Source: Chamaecrista fasciculata (Eukaryota; Streptophyta; Magnoliopsida; Fabales; Fabaceae). From it: a stretch of 64,000 nucleotides of DNA. The position numbers and the translations under genes are program-made. Below are positions 22,616 to 34,100 of this stretch, one piece after another. The stretch is taken from contig QANZ01017416.1 in the NCBI GenBank assembly GCA_003254925.1, forward strand, positions 14,504 to 78,503. The letters are read 5' to 3'. Within the stretch, counting starts at the first letter, position 1. Each line of letters opens with the position of its first letter. The notes under the pieces are model-generated. The model made no database searches. It worked only from the letters and a program-made list of their open reading frames with translations, and was not told where the DNA came from.

Positions 22616-24238
22616 TTAACCATTAAATTATTTTAAATTTAAAATATATTTAAATAATTCAAATAATTGAGAGGTAAAAGTCTCAAAAGATTTAAATTTT
22701 CCATGGTCTCCTTAGGAATAAACTATGAGTCGAAGGTGGGGGGACCAATGTGTTGTATTTGGAATTAAGGACATCCAACATGAGTCTTCGTTTATTGATT
22801 CACACGTTAATGACGGGCCTACCTTTTTGTATTTTAGGTCTCCTATGGTCCTGTCTGAAAAGAAAATGTAATTATAGGATACTAGTTTTTTTTAATAAAC
22901 AAAAGTTTACATATCACTTTTTAATAAAATCTTCACAATACGAGTAAAATTTATGATTTTATGAATCATTAATCAATTTTTTACTAACCAAATCAATATT
23001 TGTTGGCTAAAATATCAATTCACCTCTGATATAGATGATTAGAAAAATGCACGATTCAAATCTAAAAAATTAAATAAAATGGTGTATGTTCTATGAACTA
23101 TGAATCTATGATGTTATACATAAAGATTTTTTTTTTTTTTTTTTAAAATGAAGTCTTCTTCCCCATTTGCCGGACAATTTACTCCACTTTACTTTAGCTT
23201 ATTAGCCTTTTGTTTCATCTTTCTCTTTCCAATTTATTTACCATTTAATTCATTCAAGAATCTAATTGTTGAGGAAAGTAAGGGGAAAAATATTAATATA
23301 GTCAAATTTAACATTAATGGGCACTTAAAAGATGAAATTTTTATTTTTCAGATGCAATCTTTTTTAATGTTTTATCAACATACACACACATTTGACGTCG
23401 GAAACTCATTTAATTTGCAAGATTTTTCAAAATTGATCATTTACTAAAAATGTATAATTAGACAATCAAAAAGTTAATTCCGGATCTTCTTATATCGTAT
23501 CCAAATTACGCGTATCATTAATGAAATAGGAGTTTTTTTTTTTCAATTGTGGAAATGAAATAAAAACTAGGCAAATAATAAAAGGGAAGAAACTACTATT
23601 TAAAGCAAAAGTTAGTAGCTTAAAAAATCAAAATTATTGGGATGGAATCTTTTGAATGAGTGGAAAATGGCTGTATAATAGAGTAAAAGTTTTGTGCCTG
23701 GTCTTCTTGGCTGGACACCTCTTCACTTTAGACATGTGAAGCAAAGCACCAAGGTTGAAGGATTTTGCTTACCTTTTTCAGAAAGTTGTTTTTTTTAATA
23801 ATTAAATTATTTTAAACTGTGTATATAATAATAATATCAATTTAACTTTATGTAAGTTTTTCAAAAAATAAATTAAGTTTTAAATTAATATTTTTAAAAA
23901 GAGTTGAGTTGTATTTTGGACGTGGCCATATATAGTTTCCTTAGAACAAGGTGGGTTTTTTTAATGGTACAATAAGTGAAAGTGAAAATAAAAAAAGCAA
24001 AAGCGAGAAACCAAAGTAAATTTTGTCCCGTCCAAATCATATTAAAGCAAAAGGAATTATTCTGATAATGTATGACTCATGACTCATATACCTTTCAGGC
24101 TTTCACACTCACACCTCATTTTCTTATGTTCTAAGTCATGTTGTGACAAAAAATCAGTGATAGATGTCACAGATCACATTAACAATAATAATTGAGATTT
24201 AATACTAATAAAGTAATAATAATACTAACAACAAAAAC

Positions 24239-24275
<37 letters not shown>

Positions 24276-24909
24276 GTAATAATAATAATAATAAATGGTT
24301 CATTTACATAGTATTGATCTAATTCAGATAATAACTTTTCTGTTGACAGTAATTAAATTATATAATTCAGGATTCTGAGGTTCACAAAGAACGTTGCTTT
24401 TTCCTTTTTGGGGCAGCTTTAGAAGTTAAAAAATATCTCTAAAATCTGAACCAAAAGATATTATATTCTGTTTATTTATAATTTGTGATATCCTGAAATC
24501 AGTTTCTTTCTCTCATTCATTAAAACCTCCGAGAAAAGGGACTAAAATGTGAATAAAGCCATAAACAGCGATAGAACCTGGATAATGACTCAAGAAATTG
24601 CACTAAGAAACCGCGATAGAATCTGAATATAACTAAAATCTCACCTGATCAGCCTATATTATAGAATATAGATAAACGCATCTTCAAGGCCAACAAATTA
24701 ATCATGTGAGCACATAAAAATATTAAATATCAACTCCGAAGTGAATAAAGAATCCAAAAGATAATATCATTCATTACAATAATAATAAATAGAATGGGAA
24801 TACACAGTAAAATAATGAAATGAATGAATCCAGAATCCTCAATGGGGAAAATACCAAAAAAAGCTCAGCCAGCACTCATTCAAATAGACAAAAAAAAAAA
24901 AAAAAAAAA
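22616..24909. other. Intergenic DNA with a TAA microsatellite
   Basis: AT-rich, no supported gene. An (AAT)n run occupies about 24239-24295. The frame at 23148-23447 has no recognised motif and is probably chance. Confidence 0.5.
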
Positions 24910-24911
24910 NN
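24910..24911. other. Assembly gap (NN) within a poly-A run
   Basis: Two N bases interrupt an A homopolymer (about 24892-24929) just downstream of the second AGP gene's stop codon. The true run length is unknown. Confidence 0.98.
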
Positions 24912-24949
24912 AAAAAAAAAAAAAAAAAGAAAACTCGTCGATGATCTCT

Positions 24950-25276
24950 CTACATCATGAAAGCGGCAGCGAAAACCACAACGGCAGCAGATCCGGCGAT
25001 GCTGAATCTGTTGAGAACGGCACCGTTTTTGGCTGGTGCTGGTGCTTCCGATGGTGTGTTGGAGATGGATGAGGGAGAGAACGCCGGAGATTCAGCCGGC
25101 GACTCGGAGGTCGACGGAGAAGGAGCAGATCCACTTTTCACCGGAGCGTTCGCCGATGGAGTCGCCGCCGGAGACTGAGATTTCGCCTTCCGTGGAGAAG
25201 CCGCCGGCGATTGAGCCAATGTTGCAGTCACCAACAAAGCAGCAACAAGCATCAACACAACACCAGATCGAGCCAT
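24950..25276 (-). CDS. Classical arabinogalactan protein (AGP), second tandem copy
   Basis: 108 residues, intronless. Signal peptide 1-21 (MARSGVVLM...ATLA, then QSPAAS). The mature core has many SP, AP and TP pairs with a few Lys residues (SPRKAKSQSPAATPS). The linker SEAPAPAKNGAV and a hydrophobic tail (about 93-108, ending AAAFMM) predict a GPI anchor. The same start (MARS), the shared QSPAASPR junction and the EAPAP-x-x-NGAV-x-N-x-F pre-anchor block show common descent with the AGP at 20255-20614. The gap at 24910 lies in its 3' flank and leaves the coding region intact. Confidence 0.92.
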   Translation of the reverse strand: MARSGVVLMLVAALLVTATLAQSPAASPRKAKSQSPAATPSANAPVKSGSAPSPSTSESPAESPAFSPSSISNTPSEAPAPAKNGAVLNRFSIAGSAAVVVFAAAFMM

Positions 25277-25423
25277 TGTAGAGAAAATTAACAGTGATTT
25301 GATTACAAATATAGATGTGAGAGTAAGAAAGAAAGAGAGAATTCGAATTCTGAATTTAGAAGTTGAAAACTCAAGTGAGATTTGCAGATGGTTGTGATGT
25401 GAAAAGTGTGAGGCTCGTAGGGG

Positions 25424-25433
25424 TATTTATATA
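25424..25433 (-). promoter_or_regulatory. Probable TATA box of the second AGP gene
   Basis: TATATAAATA on the minus strand, about 150 bp upstream of the start codon, in the same relative place as the TATA box of the other AGP. Confidence 0.6.
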
Positions 25434-25866
25434 GAACGAAGAACGCGTGAAGACGGCGTTGCGTCACTATTAGCCGTTGATGCACTAAAATAATGATCAC
25501 GAGATCCAACGGCTGATATTGACAATTAAAAATGTGAATGATTTCCAAGCTGGCTTCGTGTACAACTGTGAGTGAATCTTGTCCGTACATGTGGTTTGAA
25601 AGAGGAAATTCGGGAGAGAGTATAGCCGTTGGATGGATATTGGTTAAGGAAAGTGGCAACGGTCGAATAATGGAGGGTTTATTTATTTATTTAAAAAAGA
25701 AAAGAGAATGAAAATGAAAATAAATAAATATAAAGTGTGAGTGACTGACAGCTTCAACGGCGAAAACGGTAGTACCAAATATCCGCGTGAGACGTGGAGG
25801 GACCACGTCGTTGCTTAAAAGCTCTAGATTCTTCTTCATGTACTAGCCGTTGCAGAAAATAAATTA

Positions 25867-27092
25867 GGGTAAATTGCAATTTGGTACCTTGTGGTTAGGG
25901 GCGGTTCCCCTTCGGTACCCTGAAAGAAAAATTTTTGCATTGTGGTACTCCGTGGTTTGCTCCGTTAGCGATTTGGTCCCCTGAGGTTTTTTTCTGTTAG
26001 AATTTAACGGCAAATGTACGTTAAAATGTCAAAAATCTCCCAACAAGTATTCTCTTATGCGTTTAAGTCCTTTCCCTTTACTAAAAGAGATCAAAACATA
26101 AAGAATTAATTATAAAAGGGTTTTTAGAATTATAATATTATAGAATTTTCTCATTTTCATAAGATTTCTTTTGAATAGGTCATGATTTAATTACACTTTA
26201 ATCCCAAAAGTTTATGATATTTATCATCTTCATTCATTTTAGTCCCAAATCCTCAAAATAAAATTGTAAAGTGTCTCAAAACTCTTCCAAACATTTCAAT
26301 TTAGTCCTTAAAAGTATTAAAAACCCTAAAACCTAAACTCTAAACCCTAAACTATAAACCCTAAACTCTAAAATCCTAAACCCTAAAACCCTAAACCCTA
26401 AAAAATCTAATTTGAGCAATTAGGTCCCTCACCCATTCTTATCCCATTATTCTCAATTCCCCCTCTTTTCATCATCTTCATTCATTTTAGTCTCAAATCC
26501 TCAAAATAAAATTGTAAAGTGTCCCAAAACTCTTCCAAACATTCCAATTCAGTCCTTAAAAATATTAAAAACTTTAAAACCTAAACCCTAAAACTCTAAA
26601 CCCCAAACCCTAAGCCCCCAAACCCTAAACTCCAAACTCCAAACCTCAAACCCTAAACCCTAAAACCTTAAAAAAAGTCTGAGTTGTACAATTAGGTCCC
26701 TAACATTCTTATCCCATTATTCTCAATTCCCCCTCCTTTTCATTATCTTCATTCATTTTAGTCCCAAATCTTCAAAATAAAATTGTAAAGTGTCCCAAAA
26801 CTTTTTCAAACATTCCAATTTAGTCCTTAAAAATATTAAAAATCCTAAACCCTAAAACCTGATACCCTAAACCCTAAATCATAATTCCTAAAACCATAAA
26901 TCATAAATCTTAAAACCCTAAATCCCTAAATCCTAAAACCTAATCCATATACCCTAAAACCCTAAATTGATTTTTTTTTGAAAAATTTGAATTGCCCAGA
27001 AATCTCATCAAAACCACCCTAAATTGATTTTTCTTTCAGGGTACCGAAGGGGAACCGCCCCTAACCACAAGGTACCAAATTGCAATTTACCC
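25867..27092. mobile_element. Mutator-type element, 1226 bp, 9-bp target-site duplication, interior made of telomere-like repeats
   Basis: Terminal inverted repeats of about 65 bp (25867-25932 and 27027-27092) look identical. They begin GGGTAAATTGCAATTTGG and include GGTTAGGGGCGGTTCCCC. The direct repeat AATAAATTA flanks them (25858-25866, 27093-27101). The interior lacks coding sequence and is built of three tandem units, each ending in degenerate CCCTAAA runs. Non-autonomous. Confidence 0.85.
26224..26970. repeat. Three tandem units with CCCTAAA (telomere-like) blocks
   Basis: The phrase ATCTTCATTCATTTTAGT recurs near 26226, 26471 and 26742, each time followed by CAAAATAAAATTGTAAAGTG, TTAGTCCTTAAAA or a close variant, and then a run of CCCTAAA and near-variants (26331-26405, 26577-26670, 26841-26965). 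The unit length is about 245-275 bp. The motif is the plant telomere repeat, but the arrays are short, degenerate and enclosed in a transposon, so this is not a chromosome end. Confidence 0.85.
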
Positions 27093-27113
27093 AATAAATT
27101 AACAAAATAAATA

Positions 27114-27511
27114 GGGTAAATTACACTTTGGTACCCTGTGGTTTGAAACTTGACACTTTGGTACCCTGTGGTATTCTCCATTAACACTTTGGTACCCTTT
27201 GGACCTATTTTGTAATTTTAACCATAACAAATTTTTCAAAAATTACATATTGACCCCAAAAAATTTCAAAAAATTACAAATAGGTCCCTGGATACATATT
27301 ATCTAGGGACTAAAATGGAAACTATAAAAACTTTTTGGGGTCAATATGTAATTTTTGCAAAATTTGTTATGGTTAAAATTACAAAATAGCTCCAAAGGGT
27401 ACCAAAGTGTTAATGGAGAATACTTCAGGGTACCAAAGTGTCAGGTTTCAAACCACAGGGTACCAAAGTGAAATAGGGTCAAACCACAGGGTACCAAAGT
27501 GTAATTTACCC
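27114..27511. mobile_element. Mutator-type MITE, 398 bp, 9-bp target-site duplication
   Basis: Almost fully palindromic: the left half starts GGGTAAATTACACTTTGG and the right half ends with its complement. GGTACCCTGTGGT and GGTACCAAAGTG repeats are spread through both arms. The direct repeat AAATAAATA lies at 27105-27113 and 27512-27520. It begins 21 bp after the end of the preceding element. Confidence 0.85.
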
Positions 27512-27558
27512 AAATAAATAAAAGATAAAATCAAAATAATTCGATCACTAAAATTAAG

Positions 27559-28768
27559 GTAAAAGTAGGTTTATTTTTATAAATAATATAAAAAAAAATA
27601 AAGTATTTAGATTTTTAGGACAAAAAAGAAACTATTTAGGTATATGGGACACTCGGATGTGGTCCGAGTGTCCCGATACATGGCACCGGGTGAAAAAAAA
27701 ATTTTAAAATTTTTTTGGGACACTCGGTCGTCGTCCGAGTGTCCCTATTGTGTCGGCTCATCCCCAAAAATTTTCAAAACTGTGTCAGCCGGACTGACAG
27801 TCCGACTGACACAGCAAGGACACTCGGACGGCATCCGAGTGTCCCAAAAAAATTTTAAAAAAAAAATTTCACCCGGTGGCACCTGGCACCGGGTGATTGG
27901 TCCACGTGTATTGGGACACTCGGACCACATCCGAGTGTCCCATACACCTAAATAGTTTCTTTTTTGTCCTAAAAATCTAAATACTTTATTTTTTTATATT
28001 ATTTATAAAAATAAACCGTAAAAGTATTGTTGGTACCTCAACGTATGATGTCACTTTTAGTTATACCTCTAAGTTTCACATTTGATCAATTATATCTCAA
28101 CCTGTCAATTTTTTTTGTTTTAAGGTCCTTAAGTTTCCATTATTTAGAAATCTTTCATTCTCTCAAGATTTTTCTTTCACACGAGTCCCTAGTTAAATAC
28201 AAAATAATCTTGAATGTTTTTCATCTTTGACGAACTGGTCCCTGTAATTGAGAAACTTGAAAAATCTCTCCCCCTGTTTTTCACAGTTCCGACAACCACA
28301 CACAAACTCGTTGGTGAGCCTAGAATACAGAGAAATCGAACAAAAATACCAATAGCTCTAACTTCCGGCATTAACACACAGTCTTCGATGGCGGTGTCGT
28401 CGTGGTCGTCGAAATTGAGAAGTAAAGGGACAGAAAAGGGATGAGAACGATGTAATTTAGGGGAGACAAGGAAGCTGAGGACGACGACGAGAAGGACCAT
28501 GTCGACGGAAACAAGGATAGAGTGGACAACGACGATAAAGTGTGGTGATGATGTTTTAGGGTTTGAGAAGGAAAGCTGTTAATGGCTTTTAAGGACCTAT
28601 TTGTTAAAGATGACAAACATTCTGGACTATTTTATAATTAGTTAGGAGTTGAGGTATAATTGACTCAAATGTGAAACGTTGGGAGTATAATTAACAAAAA
28701 AAAAAGAAGATTAAAAGTATAATTGAAAATGACCTCGTACGTTGAGGATACCAAAGTAATTTTGCCAT
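27559..28768. mobile_element. Foldback element split by the 27569-28017 insertion
   Basis: The left end (GGTAAAAGTATTGTTGGTACC once the insertion and one duplicated 9-mer are ignored) is inverted relative to the right end (GGATACCAAAGTAATTTTGCC). Inner arms match too (TTTAGTTATACC on the left, GTATAATTGAAAATGACC on the right). The centre (about 28214-28510) is GC-richer and could be a captured fragment, but no family was recognised. No direct repeats seen at its outer ends. Confidence 0.6.
27569..28017. mobile_element. Mutator-type foldback element, 449 bp, with four GC-rich 29-bp palindromes
   Basis: Near-identical inverted arms of about 105 bp begin GGTTTATTTTTATAAATAAT. The perfect direct repeat GTAAAAGTA flanks the element (27560-27568, 28018-28026). 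Inside are four copies of a palindrome GGGACACTCGG...CCGAGTGTCCC (27646-27674, 27717-27745, 27818-27845, 27913-27941) and another palindrome around 27782-27814 (TGTGTCAGCCGGACTGACAG...). No coding sequence. It has inserted into the end of another foldback element. Confidence 0.85.
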
Positions 28769-29340
28769 AGTTTTGATTTTTTAAATAAAAGATTTAAATT
28801 ATTAATCTATTCGATTATTTAATTAAAATTCAGATAATATAAAAGAGTGGGTAGATCTCGAATGGTATGAAATAATTTTAAATTTGTAAATAAATCAACA
28901 AAAAATAATATTAATAAATGATAAATATTTTGATTAAGAAAAAAAATGAAAGCAAAAACTATCATAAAGTAGATAAGTTATTTTAAGAGGAAAAGGTGAT
29001 GTATGTGATTAGCTTTTTAAAGCATTGAATTTGGGAGGGACAGACTGTTGATGAATTATTCATTAATACTATATGATATTATGATGCATGATTGTATCCT
29101 ACGTTACATATATGATGATTAGATAAAGGTGGGTCTCTCTAATAGTTGTATACAGACTGTTCCTGTTGTCACTACTACATGATTTTTATAATGTATTTTA
29201 ACTTTTTTCCTTTTTTTGAATACATTTAATGTAGAGAAATATTTGTACGCAACAAAAGTGTTATTTTTGTAAATTTAATATTCAGAATCCATTTAATTAA
29301 TTTATTAGGCCAAGCGAAATCCGGTAAAAAGATATTTTCA
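28769..29340. other. AT-rich intergenic DNA
   Basis: No gene, terminal repeat or conserved element recognised. Confidence 0.5.
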
Positions 29341-29750
29341 TTTTAAACCAAATCTCTACATACCATTTCTTTTTAAAAGGTATTTATTTTAAGGGTGAAT
29401 TACATTTTGGTACCTTATTTTATGGATCGACTTTATTTTAATATCTTGTTCTTTCAAAAGTGACACTTTGATAATATTTTGTTTTTTGTACCATTAACAT
29501 TTTGATACCTTCTTATTTCAAAGTGACATTTTGGTACATTATTCTTTTTAAACCAAATCTCTACATACCATTTCTTTTTAAAAGGTATTTATTTTAAGGG
29601 TGAATTACATTTTGGTACCTTATTTTATGGATCGACTTTATTTTAATATCTTGTTCTTTCAAAAGTGACACTTTGATAATATTTTGTTTTTTGTACCGTT
29701 AACATTTTGATACCTTCTTATTTCAAAGTGACATTTTGGTACATTATTCT
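29341..29750. repeat. 205-bp direct tandem duplication
   Basis: The block starting TTTTAAACCAAATCTCTACA at 29341 restarts at 29546. I see one base difference between the copies (GTACCATTAAC and GTACCGTTAAC). It duplicates both flanking DNA and the left end of the element at 29393-30017, so it arose after that insertion. Confidence 0.9.
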
Positions 29751-30017
29751 TTGCACTGTTAACACTTTAGTACCCTAAAAAAGATAGAATAATGTAACAA
29801 ATCGTGAAAGAACAAAATACCATAGTGAAAATGGTCCATAGAATAGGGTACCAAAGTATTAACGGTGCAAAAAATAAGATACCAAAACGTCACTTTTGAA
29901 AGAATAAGGTACCAAAATATTAACGGTGCAGAAAATAAGATACCAAAGTATCACTTTTAAAAGAACAAAATACTAAAATATTAGTCCGTAGAATAAAATA
30001 CCAAAATATAATTTACC
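29393..30017. mobile_element. Mutator-type MITE of the GGTACCAAAGTG family, 9-bp target-site duplication
   Basis: Left terminus GGGTGAATTACATTTTGGTA, right terminus TACCAAAATATAATTTACC. The direct repeat TTATTTTAA lies at 29384-29392 (again at 29589-29597 because of the 205-bp duplication) and 30018-30026. Same family as 3687-4115. No coding sequence. Confidence 0.8.
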
Positions 30018-30026
30018 TTATTTTAA

Positions 30027-31127
30027 AGAGAGATTGGCAGTTGAGTTATGCGGCTCCATTTGGTCAATACTCAAGTCTACATCTCTCAATATTTTTCTTT
30101 CTTTAAAAGAAATTCAACGTTAAAACTTAAAATATGCATAAATTAGGACCAATAGAAGCTGGAATCTGTGAGCTATTTAATAATTGTTTTTTTGAATCAT
30201 TCCCTTCTAAAAGAATTTATCAATTTCTTGAGACATTCAGATGTTAACTCCTTACTGAATTAATCATTGCTTGTTTTATTACATTGCATCTGAGATTTGG
30301 CCATTTCAATAGTCTACTTCCTAATTTTTTTCTTGTGAGGCGTCTAGCTATATATTTGTTTTGGAGTAAAGATATCATTTGAGTCAAAATGTTATACAAG
30401 ATTATAAGGTAATAACTCAATTATTAAAAAATTAATTTATACAGTTTAATATTTGAAAATTATAGGTAATATAATTTAGACCTTTAAAAAAAAATATATT
30501 AATTCTATAACTTTTAGAACACAAATAAAACATCAAGACATCCTTTCTTGTGTGAGAAGTCGAGAATGAGGAAAGACACTAAAGAATAAAAAAGAATAAA
30601 CTAAATTTTCAAAAATTAAGTTATTAACTTGTGTAATTTTTAGAGATGAGTTTATATATTTATTCTTTGTTTTAATTTTGGCAAAAAATGAAAAAAAGTG
30701 ACTTAGGAAAGAAGGGATTTGCACTTTTGCAGGGCCCAACACAATTAACATGAACCGTTATGTTACTTTTATTCATTAAAATTCAAAGGCAGACATCATA
30801 CAAAAAAATGCTTAGAATTCCTATATAAGCCATTTCCTAAAGAGTGGTAACTCCACAAGAGCCATCTAAAAAATTAAAAATTAAAAAATATACTCAGATT
30901 CGTGTAGGCAATATTGGCTTTTTCTACAGCATAAGCTTCAGACAGCTTTGAAACTCATAGTTTATGTCATCCTCTGAATAGTATTATATCAGTTGAGCCT
31001 GATTGAAGAAAATTGATTCCAAATTTCAATGGATCAAAATCCAATGAATGAAATCGTGGAGTTATTACTTCTTTCTCTTCTTCTCTGTGTCTACAATATC
31101 TTGTGTATCTGGTAGAGGAATACAGGT
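30027..31127. other. Intergenic DNA and RIBA 3' flank
   Basis: AT-rich and without recognised genes. The segment from about 30760 to 31127 probably contains the RIBA 3' UTR. Confidence 0.45.
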
Positions 31128-34100
31128 TTATGATGAACCAGAAATAGCTTTAGTTTCATCAACTTTGGCCACACCACCATTGCTACTTCCTTGACTGTTT
31201 AATTCTGTGTTAAATTCCAAGCCATAGACATGTCCCATTTTCACACGCTTGGTCTCCAAATATCTCTTGTTCTCCTTTGTGATGAGAGTCACTAATGGGA
31301 TCCTACCAGAAACTGTCAAACCATAACCCTTTAACCCGACATATTTTGCAGGATTGTTCGTCATCAGCTTCATCGATCGAACGCCCAAGTCCCTCAGTAT
31401 CTGCATGCAGAATTCAATAATTGTCAGAAATGTATTTGGGTGAGTACTGTTTATAAACTGATTGTATTAATCAAACCAAGAATATTTCATCACCATAAAT
31501 ATCATCGTTTCTATTAGAGTACATTAATGATTTAACCCCTTAAAGAGGACAAATTACACAATTTAGTCCCTGAAAGATACATTTTAAAATTTAGTGACAA
31601 ATATGATATAAACATCATATTTGTCCTTAAATTTGAATTAATGTCTTAACAAAAGAACCAAATTAATTGTAATTGCATCTTTAGGAGACTAAATTGAGAC
31701 ATTTCTCATCCTTCAAGGACCAAATCATTAATTTACTCTTATTTTTATTATATTCTACAATCATTGAAACATTTAGAAGGGAAGAGAAGAGTGTAAACTC
31801 AATTAGTGCAGTATAGACTTGAACTTTCAGGTCAAAATGTAACTAGGCGAAACCATAATCCTACGTTGAAGCAGATAATATAGTTGCAGTGAACAAACAC
31901 AACCATTATAAATCAACATGAATTAAGCCACAAACATGACTTCTGAAAATTTCATATTTATTATTGAAAAAAGTATGAAGTGAGAGTATAATATGATGTC
32001 ATGTCATATACTCCAATAGTGATGAAGTTTTTGTTTCAGGTACCTGTGCACCAATGCCATATTCCCTCGAGTCAACAGGCAATCCCAATTCCTCGTTGGC
32101 TTCTACAGTATCACGTCCATCATCTTGTAGGTTATAAGCTCGAAGCTTGTGGCCCAACCCGATGCCCCTTCCTTCGTGACCACGGAGATATACAAGTACA
32201 CCCCTCCCGGCGGCCTCGATCTGTTGCATAGCAAGAGAAAGCTGATTTCCACAGTCACATCTGGCAGACCCAAATATGTCTCCTGTGAGACACTCTGAGT
32301 GTACCCTCACTAGCACATCTTGTCCATCTCCAATATCACCCTGTTCAATAATAATCAATCAAGACCCAAATGATACACACAAATTGATTTCATTTAGCCA
32401 GCTCAACCAAAGTCACTAAAACCAAAATAAGATTAGTCCATAAGTGGATAATGTGTGCCTTAGACTAACTACATTTTCTAAAAATATATCAAAACTTCAA
32501 ATTATTATGTATGCACATGGCTACAGTTGAACAAGTATACAAGCATTGCTCACCTTAACCATTGCAATATGCTCAATCCCATCTAAAAGCGATCTATAGC
32601 AGTAAGCTGTGAATGGACCCCACATTGTCGGTATTCTTCCAACACCTGCCCATTCTACTAATTTATCCGTCTTCCTTCTATATCTGCAATAAAATCATGT
32701 GTATAATCTTCATTATGTAGCTAAATAAGCAAGAAGAAAAATCCAGGAAGCTGTAAACTTTGCATTAAGGCCAAAGTAGGTAACAAAAGAAATAGAACTG
32801 AATTTCATCCAAAAAACAAAAAGGAAATAGAATGAACAAAGAACCAAATAATAGGCTTAATCGGAAGATGACTGGTAAGCAATCATTTTAATTAAGCAAT
32901 GATATCCTAAAAAGTAAGTGTTACAGAAGCAAAGTTCACTGATTACTAATGATGTGGTTAGGTTCTAGTCTGATAAATTATGGCATCGATTAACATAGAG
33001 AAGTTAATTTACTGTACTTATATTTAGAAGAAAATTTAAGACACAAATGACAGTACAAATATGCATATGATGAGTCTTATTACATCTGACATGAAAAAAC
33101 CATATACCTTACTAAGTCAGCAATAGAAACAATTTTCAAGTTCTCACGCTCTGCAAACTGCCGAAGCTTCGGCAATCTGGCCATAGAACCATCATCATCT
33201 ACAACTTCACAAAGAACTGCAACAGGATCCAAACCGGCAAGTACTGCAAGATCAACTGAAGCTTCTGTATGGCCCGCTCTCTTCAACACACCCCCTTCCC
33301 TGTATTTTAGAGGGAAGATATGGCCTGGGCGGTTGAAATCGCCCGGTTTTGAATCTCTAGATGCAAGAGCCAAAACTGTTGTTGCCCTATCATGAGCTGA
33401 AACCCCTGTGGTGGTACCCTGTTTAGCATCCTGCAAATATAATTGAAAACCAATAAGATTAGATGAATAGATAACTAAACCACATGAAAAGAGATTTCCT
33501 ACAACAGCACAACAGAGATATAATTTTGAAAAACATTAATGAATGTCCTTTCTTCCCTAGGAAGTAAAAGCAATAATGTATATTTAGCTAATGTTTTACT
33601 GAGTTATTAACAAACTAAATGCATAACATAAATGAACATAGGTTAAACAATTATCTCAGTAGAGTTCAATTCTCATTATTTGAGACTCTAGATGTCCAGA
33701 AGCATGTAAAAATATTACTTACCACTGTCACAGTGAATGCTGTACGAAGTTTCTCTTCATTATCCTTACTGTTTACCATCAACGGGAGTTCCAATCTCTC
33801 CAAATCTTCCTCTTTCATGCTTACACAAACTATCCCAGTACCGTGCTTAACAATAAAAGCCATTGCCTCAGGTGTTGCTAACTGTGCTGCAATAATCAAG
33901 TCTCCTTCATTTTCTCTGTCCTCATCATCTACAACCAATACCATCTGTAATGGTAATATTAGTTAAGAACACAGACCACTATAGACCTCCAGTGCACAAG
34001 GGCAGGAAGAGAGAGAGAGAGAGAGAAATATATAACCTTTCCCTGGCGAATGTCTTCAATAGCCTCGGGAATGGAAGCAAAACCTTTTGTTGGCCTGTCC

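Noticed and set aside
23148-23447. 99-residue frame with hydrophobic start
   Set aside because: AT-rich chance frame, no conserved motif or splice partner.
25303-25659. 118-residue minus-strand frame upstream of the second AGP
   Set aside because: Overlaps the AGP TATA box and leader; no motif.
26331-26965. Chromosome end or telomere
   Set aside because: CCCTAAA blocks are short, degenerate and enclosed in a transposon with target-site duplication; normal genes lie on both sides.
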